The notes beneath the pieces were generated by a model that was given only the letters and a program-made list of their open reading frames with translations, was not told where the DNA came from and searched no databases. From positions 1 to 32,024 of the forward strand of contig NZ_BEWW01000285.1 of assembly GCF_002933955.1 (NCBI RefSeq): DNA of 32,024 bases, in the 5' to 3' direction. The translations under genes and the position numbers were made by a program. Below are positions 15,392 to 22,424 of this stretch, one piece after another; the first letter of the stretch is position 1; the number at the start of each line of letters is the position of its first letter. Origin of the DNA: Prevotella sp. MGM2. GTDB lineage: Bacteria > Bacteroidota > Bacteroidia > Bacteroidales > Bacteroidaceae.

Positions 15392-15781
15392 ATGGAAATT
15401 ACAGGAAAGATAATCGCGGCTATGACTCCGCGTACAGGCACTTCGGCCCGCACTGGCAATACTTGGATGACGCAGGAGTTTGTCATCGAAACCCACGATC
15501 AATACCCACGCAAGTGTGTCTTCACCGTTTTTGGCGAAGACCGTTTGAAGGAAATGAACATACAGATAGGAGCAGAAATGACTGTTTCGTTTGACATTGA
15601 CGCTCATGAATATAACGGCCGCTGGTTTAATGACATACGCGCCTGGCGTGCCGTGCCTGCACAAGCTGCGGCACCGGCTCCAGGAATGCCGGCCGGCGTT
15701 CCCTCGCCTGCCACGACAATGGCAGAGCCAACGGCTACAGTTCCCGTTGCCAATGAACCTGAAGACGATTTGCCGTTCTAA
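15392..15781 (+). CDS. DUF3127 protein, SSB-like C-terminal tip
   Basis: 129 residues. The first 90 residues (MEITGKIIAAMTPRTGTSAR..., ETHDQYPRKCVFTVFGEDRL, GRWFNDIRAW) match my memory of the Bacteroidota DUF3127 family, a small beta-rich, OB-like domain. An Ala/Pro/Thr-rich linker (about 91-120) then leads to the acidic end EDDLPF. Bacterial single-stranded-DNA-binding proteins end the same way and use that tip to recruit repair and replication partners. Binding of nucleic acid is therefore an attractive but unproven idea. A weak -7 box TAACTTCG lies at 15356-15363. Followed by hairpins at 15810-15882 that likely end transcription. Confidence 0.82.
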   Translation: MEITGKIIAAMTPRTGTSARTGNTWMTQEFVIETHDQYPRKCVFTVFGEDRLKEMNIQIGAEMTVSFDIDAHEYNGRWFNDIRAWRAVPAQAAAPAPGMPAGVPSPATTMAEPTATVPVANEPEDDLPF

Positions 15782-15835
15782 AAAACGTTTGGAAAAGAAA
15801 TATCTTGAAGGTCTGGGCCATCAGACCAACGAAAA

Positions 15836-15886
15836 AGCGAGTCAACAAACTGAGTTTTACAAACTGGTTTGCTGGCTCGTTTACTC
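15836..15886 (+). terminator. Imperfect long-stem terminator after the DUF3127 gene
   Basis: The arm around 15836-15856 (AGCGAGTCAACAAACTGAGTT) pairs with 15862-15882 (AACTGGTTTGCTGGCTCGTT) with a few G-U pairs and one bulge; a short T run follows. A second small hairpin, GGTCTG/CAGACC, lies just upstream at 15810-15827. Confidence 0.55.
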
Positions 15887-15917
15887 ATGAAAAGTAATTT
15901 CCCATCTTTCACCAACA

Positions 15918-16616
15918 ATGAAAATCTTACTAAAAATATTCCTTTGGGCTATCATCTTTTTTCTAGTTTCTTCATTCCTAGCCGTATTAGCCTACCGCTG
16001 GCTACCCGTAAAAGCCACACCTCTCATGTACATCCGCAGCTTGCAGCACAAGGATAATTACGTCTACAACAACTGGTCGCATAGGTGGGTGCCACTTGAC
16101 AGCATTTCACCTTACATGCCAATAGCCGTAATGGCCTCAGAAGACCAGAGATTCCTGAAACATAACGGATTTGACTTCAAAGCCATAGAGGCAGCACAAA
16201 AAGAATATGAAAAAGGAGGACGACGGCGGGGTGCCAGTACCATCAGTCAGCAAACAGCCAAAAACATATTTCTGTGGCCACGTTCATCTTGGGCACGAAA
16301 AGGATTTGAAACTTACTTTACTATACTTATCGAATGGCTATGGCCTAAAGAGCGCATCATGGAAGTGTACCTCAACAGTATTGAAATGGGACCCGGCATT
16401 TATGGAGTAGAAGCTGTAGCAGAAGAACATTTTGGCTGCCATGCTAAAGAACTGAGTAAGGCTAACTGCGCCCTGATAGCTGCAACGTTACCTAACCCCA
16501 TCAAGTTCAGTTCTAAATATCCCTCTGTTTACATAAAGAAACGACAACGGAAAATCATTTCACAAATGAAATTCGTGCCAAAACTTGAAAGCCTTCCTAA
16601 AGAAAAACAAGAATAA
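15918..16616 (+). CDS. mtgA: Monofunctional biosynthetic peptidoglycan transglycosylase
   Basis: 232 residues, normal for MtgA. One N-terminal membrane anchor (about 4-27) holds a periplasmic GT51 domain. The catalytic Glu is Glu75 in VMASEDQRFLKHNGFD; the other GT51 motifs RRRGASTISQQTAKN (102-116), EWLWPKERIMEVYLN and GPGIYGVEAVAEEHFG are intact. It polymerises lipid II into glycan strands without cross-linking, having no transpeptidase domain. The start at 15918 places the anchor at the very N terminus. hemW begins 11 bases after its stop, so the two are probably co-transcribed although they have no functional link. Confidence 0.95.
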   Translation: MKILLKIFLWAIIFFLVSSFLAVLAYRWLPVKATPLMYIRSLQHKDNYVYNNWSHRWVPLDSISPYMPIAVMASEDQRFLKHNGFDFKAIEAAQKEYEKGGRRRGASTISQQTAKNIFLWPRSSWARKGFETYFTILIEWLWPKERIMEVYLNSIEMGPGIYGVEAVAEEHFGCHAKELSKANCALIAATLPNPIKFSSKYPSVYIKKRQRKIISQMKFVPKLESLPKEKQE

Positions 16617-16626
16617 AACAACGAAA

Positions 16627-17754
16627 ATGTCAGGACTTTATCTGCATATACCCTTTTGTAAAAGCCGCTGTATCTATTGCGACTTTTATTCAACTACGTC
16701 CAAAGAAAATCTCTTACCAGCTTTTGTCAAAGCTGTATGTAAAGAACTGGAAGTAAGAAGAGAAGAGGCCAACAACGATATTATCAACACTATTTATTGG
16801 GGCGGCGGAACTCCTTCATGCTTACCAGTAAAAGCCATAGCGCAAATATTTGATACTATACAAAAACATTATCAGATAGCACCTGATGCTGAAATTACAC
16901 TCGAAGCCAATCCTGACGACATTGAACCACAATTTATCACAGAAATTAAAGAACTGAGCATAAATCGCTTCAGCCTTGGCGTACAAACTTTCAATAATAA
17001 CCAATTACATTTTCTAGGGCGACGTCATACAGGCGAAAATGCCCGAAAAGCTGTAATGACAATAGCTGAAGCCGGATTCGAAAACATAAGTATCGATTTA
17101 ATTTACAGTCTTCCCCAACAAACTCTCAAAGATTGGGAAATAGATGTCAATACAGCTCTAGAACTGCCAATAAAGCATCTTTCGGCTTACTCACTGATGT
17201 ACGAAGAAGGAACACGACTTACGGCATTACGTAACAGAGGGATTATAGAAGAAACAGAGGATGAGCTATCCGTTGCCCTATTCAATTCTCTTATAGACAG
17301 GACAACTACAGCTGGTTTTGAACATTATGAAATATCCAACTTTGCCTTGTCTGGATATCGTTCACGCCACAATTCTTCGTATTGGAATAATTCACCTTAT
17401 ATTGGCATCGGGCCCGGTGCCCATTCCTTTGACGGGAAATATTCCCGCCGCTGTAATAAGGAAAACCTCATGACCTATTCCTGCAACCCGGGCCATCCTC
17501 CTCATTCCATCGAAAAACTTAATGACGCCGAACGCTGTGATGAGTTGGTATTTACCGCCTTACGCACCTGTGAAGGACTTGACATGGAAATACTGACACA
17601 AAAGTTTGGAAATAAGATTGCCCGGCATATAATAGCAAATGCCCAACCACATATTGCAGGCGGACTCCTCTCACAAAACGGCAACAAACTTAAATTAACA
17701 CACCGAGGAATATTTCTATCTGACATGGTTATGCGAGATCTTATGATAGGATAA
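16627..17754 (+). CDS. hemW: HemW-like radical SAM heme chaperone
   Basis: 375 residues from ATG 16627; the frame is open back to 16585 but that part overlaps mtgA, and the radical SAM motif normally begins right after MSGLYLHIPF, so 16627 is preferred. The 4Fe-4S cluster cysteines are Cys11, Cys15 and Cys18 (CKSRCIYC). GGGTPSCLP, NRFSLGVQTFNN and YLHIP-type strands are typical. HemW is related to coproporphyrinogen III dehydrogenase HemN but lacks its extra N-terminal cysteine; the family inserts or carries heme rather than oxidising porphyrinogen. C-terminal HemN_C domain (about 300-370) is present. Ends at the shared terminator 17884-17923. Confidence 0.92.
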   Translation: MSGLYLHIPFCKSRCIYCDFYSTTSKENLLPAFVKAVCKELEVRREEANNDIINTIYWGGGTPSCLPVKAIAQIFDTIQKHYQIAPDAEITLEANPDDIEPQFITEIKELSINRFSLGVQTFNNNQLHFLGRRHTGENARKAVMTIAEAGFENISIDLIYSLPQQTLKDWEIDVNTALELPIKHLSAYSLMYEEGTRLTALRNRGIIEETEDELSVALFNSLIDRTTTAGFEHYEISNFALSGYRSRHNSSYWNNSPYIGIGPGAHSFDGKYSRRCNKENLMTYSCNPGHPPHSIEKLNDAERCDELVFTALRTCEGLDMEILTQKFGNKIARHIIANAQPHIAGGLLSQNGNKLKLTHRGIFLSDMVMRDLMIG

Positions 17755-17883
17755 AGTTTTTCAAACCACAACATTCTCTTTGATCCACAAAGTCCTATAA
17801 TCATGCGTTTAGGTTACAAAATTATTCCTGTGACTACATAACAATTCAAGAACAATCATCTACTATAATTTTTATCTAAAGAA

Positions 17884-17923
17884 AAGCAGAGTGTATCGGT
17901 GTTTCTGCCGTTACACTCTGCTT
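17884..17923. terminator. Bidirectional terminator between hemW and the sulfatase
   Basis: AAGCAGAGTGTA (17884-17895) pairs exactly with TACACTCTGCTT (17912-17923). On minus, a T-rich run follows (complement of AAAGAAAA upstream); on plus, only TATAAATA follows, so termination is likely stronger for the sulfatase transcript coming from the right. Confidence 0.75.
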
Positions 17924-17941
17924 ATAAATAATATCTGACGT

Positions 17942-19504
17942 TTATTCTCCCTTAAAAGAATCATTTAACTTCAACGCATCCTGATCATCATATTCTTTCT
18001 GAAGTTTCACAAGTTCCTTCATAAGACGCTTTGTTATTTTCTCCATTCCCGGACGTGCATACATATTATGAAGTTCCTGCGGATCGTTATTAAGATCATA
18101 AAGTTCCCAATGATCAATGTCATCATAGAAATGAATAAGTTTCCATCCATCGGCCGTACTTACTCCATAATGACGTTTTACACTGTGCTCCGCCGGATAT
18201 TCGTAAAAATGGTAGTAAAGACTTTTACGCCAATTTTTTGGATGCTTTCCTTCCAGCAAAGGTAGAAGCGACACACCATGCATATCTTCCGGAACAGGAA
18301 CTCCGGCAATATCAAGAAAAGTCGGTGCGTAATCAATATTCTGCACCATTTCCCTGATGTCTCCACGAGCATTCAACCCATCCGGCAAACGCATAACAAG
18401 AGGCGTAGAATAAGACTCTTCATACATGAAACGCTTGTCAAACCAGCCATGCTCCCCCATATAAAATCCCTGATCAGAAGTATATACGACCAATGTGGAG
18501 TCAAGCAAATTTGATTCTTCTAAATATTTGAGTGTACGCCCAACGTTATCGTCAAGACTTTTGAGAACCTTGGCATAATCACGCATATACCGCTGATATT
18601 TGAACTCCGCCAATTCCTTGCCCGATAAATTGCGACGTTCAAAATCCGTAGTCAGAGAATCATAAAAATAATCGTAATCAGCACGGTCACGACTGTTCAG
18701 ACGCCCAATCATAGAGAGGTAAGAATCCGTCAGACGCGTTTGCTTTCCGGGCGAATACATTTTTGTGTCATAGACAATGTCCATGTGGATATTGTTGCCT
18801 ATTTCCATTTCCTGAGCGGCGGCTGCCGGACGTCCTTCATAATCGTCATAAAACGTTTCTGGCAGAGCGAAAGTACGGTCCTCATATTCACGAATGTATT
18901 TCATCTCCGGCAACCAGCAGCGATGACAAGCCTTGTGGTGAATAAAAAGAATAAACGGTTTGGCACGGTCACGTTTATTTTCCATCCAGTCAATCGCTTT
19001 GTCTGTTATAATATTAGTGACATAGCCGTCTTCACGTACAGTATCTCCTTTCATTGTAATGAAGTCGGGATTATAATAATCTCCTTGCCCTGGCACAATA
19101 TTATAGTAGTCAAACCCAGTAGGCTCACTCACAAGATGCCATTTGCCGACAAGCGCTGTCTGATATCCGGCTTTTCTCATAAGTTTGGGCATGGTCTGCT
19201 GTGAACCATCAAAGATGCCATGCTCATTGTTAGTAAAGCCATTCTTGTGGGAATGCTTACCTGTAAGCATACAGGCACGACTAGGTCCGGAAAGAGAATT
19301 AGCCACATAACTGTTGACAAATTTCACACCATCAGCGGCAATACGGTCAAGATTAGGTGTTTTCACAAACCGGTTGTCATAACAGCTCATCATTTGGGCC
19401 GTATGGTCATCTGTCATAATGTAAACAACATTATAACGTCCCTGAGCCGAAGCTATAGCAGCAGGCACAGCCGATGCCCAAAGTAATATATTTCTTCTAT
19501 CCAT
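17942..19504 (-). CDS. Exported serine-type sulfatase, possibly N-acetylglucosamine-6-O-sulfatase-like
   Basis: 520 residues from ATG 19504 (the frame is open to 19567, but that part overlaps the terminator at 19529-19574, and the signal peptide MDRRNILLWASAVPAAIASAQ starts at 19504). The formylglycine motif is S-G-P-S-R-A-C-M-L-T-G with Ser72 as the modified residue, so maturation needs an anaerobic sulfatase-maturating enzyme. Metal-binding TDDHT (31-35) and the downstream TSDQGFYMGEHGW are intact. It removes sulfate from a glycan; overall the sequence recalls S1-family sulfatases acting on N-acetylglucosamine 6-sulfate in mucin or glycosaminoglycans, which I cannot confirm here. It stands alone, with no SusC/SusD or glycoside hydrolase next to it. 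Confidence 0.88.
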   Translation of the reverse strand: MDRRNILLWASAVPAAIASAQGRYNVVYIMTDDHTAQMMSCYDNRFVKTPNLDRIAADGVKFVNSYVANSLSGPSRACMLTGKHSHKNGFTNNEHGIFDGSQQTMPKLMRKAGYQTALVGKWHLVSEPTGFDYYNIVPGQGDYYNPDFITMKGDTVREDGYVTNIITDKAIDWMENKRDRAKPFILFIHHKACHRCWLPEMKYIREYEDRTFALPETFYDDYEGRPAAAAQEMEIGNNIHMDIVYDTKMYSPGKQTRLTDSYLSMIGRLNSRDRADYDYFYDSLTTDFERRNLSGKELAEFKYQRYMRDYAKVLKSLDDNVGRTLKYLEESNLLDSTLVVYTSDQGFYMGEHGWFDKRFMYEESYSTPLVMRLPDGLNARGDIREMVQNIDYAPTFLDIAGVPVPEDMHGVSLLPLLEGKHPKNWRKSLYYHFYEYPAEHSVKRHYGVSTADGWKLIHFYDDIDHWELYDLNNDPQELHNMYARPGMEKITKRLMKELVKLQKEYDDQDALKLNDSFKGE

Positions 19505-19528
19505 AATTATACATCGAATATGATAAAA

Positions 19529-19574
19529 AAAGAAAATGGTAGGAAAGAGTATAGCCCTTCCTCCCATTTTCTTT
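19529..19574 (-). terminator. Terminator after glmM
   Basis: On the minus strand AAAGAAAATGGGAGGAAGGG pairs with CTTTCCTACCATTTTCTTT (positions 19574-19556 with 19547-19529) and a T run follows. It separates glmM from the sulfatase gene, though the latter's own promoter is not obvious. Confidence 0.75.
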
Positions 19575-19578
19575 GATT

Positions 19579-20979
19579 TTATTCCTGTGGCTTGCCAGTC
19601 ATGGCATACACAACATCCATGATCTGCTTACCCAGTGCATCAGCTTCTTCCATTGAATGAGCTTCGGAATAAACACGGATGATCGGTTCCGTATTTGACT
19701 TGCGCAGATGTACCCACTTGTCAGCGAAGTCTATCTTAACTCCATCAATATCAGTAACTTTCTCATCTTTGTAAAGTTCTTTCACCTTTTGCAATATGGC
19801 AAATATATCGGTCGTCGGATCGAGGTCTATGCGATTCTTTGCTATGAAATACTTGGGGAAAGAGTCACGTAACTCGGTGGCTTTCATCTTAGTCTTGGCC
19901 AGATAAGTCAGAATGAGGGCAATACCAACAAGGGCATCGCGGCCGCTGTGTGCTGTCGGATATATAACCCCACCATTGCCTTCGCCACCAATAACCGCAC
20001 CAGTCTCCTTCATTTTCGTTACCACGTTTACCTCACCCACAGCTGCAGGAGTGTAGGAGCAGCCATATTTTTCAGTGACATCGCGCAAGGCCCGCGTGGA
20101 AGAAAGGTTCGAAACCGTATTTCCCGGAGTATGCTGCAATACATAATCGGCTACAGCAACGAGTGTGTATTCCTCGCCGAACATCGAACCGTCTTCACAT
20201 ACCATGGCCAAGCGGTCAACATCCGGATCGACAATAAAGGCTATGTCATGGTGTCCCTTACGCATGAGGTTACGGATATCAGAAAGATGCTCTTTCAAAG
20301 GCTCCGGATTATGCGCGAAATCGCCTGTCGGCTCCATATTCAGCCCTGTCACCTGTGTCACGCCGAGCTGTCCGAGCAATTTGGGAAGAATAATGCCGCC
20401 CACGGAGTTTACCGCATCAATAGCTACGCGGAAGTTAGCCTGTCGGATAGCCTCTACATCAACGAGTTCGAGGAATTTCACCACTTCTATGTGTCGCTGG
20501 TCAAAGTAGAAATTCTTTGTGTAGCATCCCAAATGGTCAACATCCGCAAAGGAAAAGTCGCAACTGTTGGCCAGGCGCACTACTTCCGAAGCCTCTGCGG
20601 GGGGGAGGAACTCGCCCTTCTCGTTGAGAAACTTCAAAGCATTCCACTGGCGCGGGTTATGGCTGGCCGTAATGATAATACCGCCACAGGCACGCTCCAT
20701 AGTCACGGCAAGTTCTGTCGTGGGGGTGGAAGCCAAACCGATATTGAGAACATCGAATCCCATGCCCATAAGCGTTCCGCAAACCACATGCGACACCATT
20801 TCGCCCGATATGCGGGCATCACGGCCTACTACGATTTTGCGACGATAGGGGCCGACATATTTTTCACGGAGACTGGCATAAGCCGATACGGATTTGGCGA
20901 TGTCGATAGGATTGAGCGTATCGCCCGGCTTACCGCCAATGGTTCCGCGGAAGCCCGAGATGGATTTGATTAACGTCAT
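19579..20979 (-). CDS. glmM: Phosphoglucosamine mutase
   Basis: 466 residues. It converts glucosamine 6-phosphate to glucosamine 1-phosphate on the way to UDP-GlcNAc, for wall and LPS. The active-site phosphoserine is Ser106 in TASHNP (104-109). The metal loop DPDVDR is at 251-256, the sugar-binding EGNGG at 333-337, and the C-terminal phosphate-binding segment RKSNTEPIIRVYSEA is intact. Phosphomannomutase or phosphoglucomutase activity is possible, as the Bacteroidota branch is annotated both ways. Its own promoter is probably the -7 box TATTTTTG at 21061-21068 (minus), with an 80-base leader, and it ends at the hairpin 19529-19574. Confidence 0.9.
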   Translation of the reverse strand: MTLIKSISGFRGTIGGKPGDTLNPIDIAKSVSAYASLREKYVGPYRRKIVVGRDARISGEMVSHVVCGTLMGMGFDVLNIGLASTPTTELAVTMERACGGIIITASHNPRQWNALKFLNEKGEFLPPAEASEVVRLANSCDFSFADVDHLGCYTKNFYFDQRHIEVVKFLELVDVEAIRQANFRVAIDAVNSVGGIILPKLLGQLGVTQVTGLNMEPTGDFAHNPEPLKEHLSDIRNLMRKGHHDIAFIVDPDVDRLAMVCEDGSMFGEEYTLVAVADYVLQHTPGNTVSNLSSTRALRDVTEKYGCSYTPAAVGEVNVVTKMKETGAVIGGEGNGGVIYPTAHSGRDALVGIALILTYLAKTKMKATELRDSFPKYFIAKNRIDLDPTTDIFAILQKVKELYKDEKVTDIDGVKIDFADKWVHLRKSNTEPIIRVYSEAHSMEEADALGKQIMDVVYAMTGKPQE

Positions 20980-21060
20980 AGTATTACGCTTTTATTATAT
21001 ATGTTTAACTGAACGCTTTGACATTACGGACATCGAAGAGCGAGAGGCCCGTTAGAACTA

Positions 21061-21068
21061 CAAAAATA
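21061..21068 (-). promoter_or_regulatory. -7 box TATTTTTG for glmM
   Basis: Reads TATTTTTG on the minus strand; a T-rich run lies at -33 (complement of 21090-21098). It leaves a leader of about 75 bases before the ATG at 20979. Confidence 0.55.
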
Positions 21069-21218
21069 CAAACTAACCGCGGAATAAAAACTTTTTTTCA
21101 TGTTTTTTTATATCAAAACACTTTACCAAGAGTATTTTTCATATTTTCGCAGATATAAGGCATTCGGCTGCACTGTTGTTCCTGCCTGAATCTGTCACTA
21201 CCTTTATTTTCCATAATC

Positions 21219-21848
21219 ATGAAACAAGTCATAGACATTAACCACTGGAACAGAAAAGAACATTTTGAATTTTTCTCCTCTTTCGATGACCCGTTTTGGG
21301 GAACCACCCTCGAAATAGACTTCACCGGCCTTTATCACCGCAGCCGTCAGAAGAGACAATCGTTTTTTCTCAGTTCGCTCCACGCCATTATGAAGTGTGC
21401 CAATGCCACCGAGGCTTTCCGCCTGCGCACAGACGGGAAAGGCGTCATAAAATACCACAAAGTAGGTGTTTCGCCTACCATAGGTCGTGACGACGGTACA
21501 TTCGGCTTCGGCTTTTTCGATTATGACGCCGACTTTGAGACCTTTGCATACCATGCCAGTCAAGAAATCCGCCGTGTCAAAGAATGTTCCGGACTGGCCT
21601 TTCCGGCTGTGCCAGAGTGTGCCTATGCCATCCGGTATTCCTCCCTTCCGTGGTTTTCATTTTCCGAAATGAAACACGCCGGTTCTTTCAAAACCGGCGA
21701 TTCCGCCCCACGCATATCGACAGGCAGGCTCATAGAAAAAGAAAAACGCCTGCTCCTTCCCATATCCATAACAGTTCATCATGGCCTCGTCGACGGCCTG
21801 CACGTGGGAGAATTCGTTAAAGAACTGAGCCTTATGACCAAGGGATAA
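21219..21848 (+). CDS. CatA-like acetyltransferase (chloramphenicol acetyltransferase family)
   Basis: 209 residues, normal for the CAT trimer family. The catalytic site is HHGLVDG (187-193) with His188 as base and Asp192 as the structural partner, followed by HVGEFV as in type-A CATs. Conserved N-terminal elements (HWNRKEHFEFF, about 9-19) and YSSLPWFSF (140-148) are present. Family members transfer acetyl from CoA to a hydroxyl, and only some confer chloramphenicol resistance. Nothing around it suggests a resistance cassette; it is probably a chromosomal housekeeping or xenobiotic acetyltransferase. It has a weak -7 box TATTTTCG at 21142-21149. Repeat copy D lies 60 bases downstream, pointing against it. 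Confidence 0.85.
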   Translation: MKQVIDINHWNRKEHFEFFSSFDDPFWGTTLEIDFTGLYHRSRQKRQSFFLSSLHAIMKCANATEAFRLRTDGKGVIKYHKVGVSPTIGRDDGTFGFGFFDYDADFETFAYHASQEIRRVKECSGLAFPAVPECAYAIRYSSLPWFSFSEMKHAGSFKTGDSAPRISTGRLIEKEKRLLLPISITVHHGLVDGLHVGEFVKELSLMTKG

Positions 21849-21908
21849 CCGTAACAAGCCTTACCTTGAACAATCACCGATGCGATGATGAATTAGTCTG
21901 CCGTTATG

Positions 21909-22193
21909 TTTTAACACATTTAACTTTCCATTACATTTAAAGGGCCTTTTCTTGTCATTTTCCAGTATTAAAACAACACAAGAACAAGCATGATCAGAAA
22001 AAGACTACTGGGAATTTTGACAGCAATACTTGGAATTTAAATTGTAATAAGGACTTTTTCAATCACAAATACGGCTATTTTTCCCTCTTTTCCACACGGA
22101 AACACACAAAAAAGCGGAGCATTTTCATGAAATGCTCCGCTTCGCTGTTACAAATATACAACTTTTTTCTGTTAAAAGCAAATAATGTTAAAA
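21909..22193 (-). mobile_element. MITE-like dispersed repeat, copy D
   Basis: Fourth copy, on the minus strand, between the CAT-like gene and clpB. Reading minus from 22193: TTTTTAACATTATTTGCTTT, -7 box TATATTTG (22158-22151), hairpin (22142-22112), then TTTAAATTCCAAGTATT and AATTCCCAGTAGTC, and tail AAATGTAATGGAAAGTTAAA TGTGTTAAAA. It is 285 bases long, some 25 longer than the others. Its ends extend into a further inverted GCCGTT pair outside the TTAACA core. No flanking direct repeat was found. Its promoter points toward the CAT-like gene, away from clpB. Confidence 0.78.
22112..22142 (-). terminator. Perfect 13-bp hairpin of repeat copy D with T run
   Basis: On minus, AAGCGGAGCATTT pairs without mismatch with AAATGCTCCGCTT around a five-base loop, followed by TTTTGTG. 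Same arrangement as in copies A-C. Confidence 0.75.
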
Positions 22194-22424
22194 ACGGCAA
22201 CACAGAAAAGGCCGCTTTATTGTCAAAGCGGCACACCACTGTCCATTTGTCACATTCTTCAATTATCAGCCACTCATATTTACTGACATTACGGCGGGAA
22301 ATGTTAGCAGATGTTAGACCACACGTTATGGCAACAGTTTTGCTCATTCAGGCATAAACGGACAAAGACAATCCGGTTTGAAGAACTATATCACTAATTG
22401 AGTAAAACAAAAAAAAGAACGAAT
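22194..22424 (+). other. clpB upstream region
   Basis: About 230 bases between repeat copy D and clpB. Some TTTG/TA-rich stretches occur, but no clear -7 box at a sensible distance and no recognisable heat-shock operator (such as an inverted-repeat CIRCE element) was found. The promoter of clpB is probably here but unrecognised. Confidence 0.4.

Noticed and set aside
16585-16626. N-terminal extension of hemW
   Set aside because: It overlaps the 3' end of mtgA and adds a Lys-rich stretch not seen before the HIPFCKSRC motif of HemW.
19505-19567. N-terminal extension of the sulfatase
   Set aside because: It overlaps the glmM terminator and would bury the signal peptide that begins at 19504.
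19948-20973. 341-codon open frame antiparallel to glmM
   Set aside because: It mirrors glmM with no domain, promoter or sensible start; a shadow of a well conserved gene.
17942-20979. Polysaccharide utilisation locus
   Set aside because: Only a sulfatase is present; no SusC/SusD, glycoside hydrolase or hybrid two-component regulator.
21219-21848. Acquired chloramphenicol resistance gene
   Set aside because: The family and catalytic motif fit CAT, but there is no mobile element or resistance context, and composition matches the neighbours; resistance cannot be claimed.
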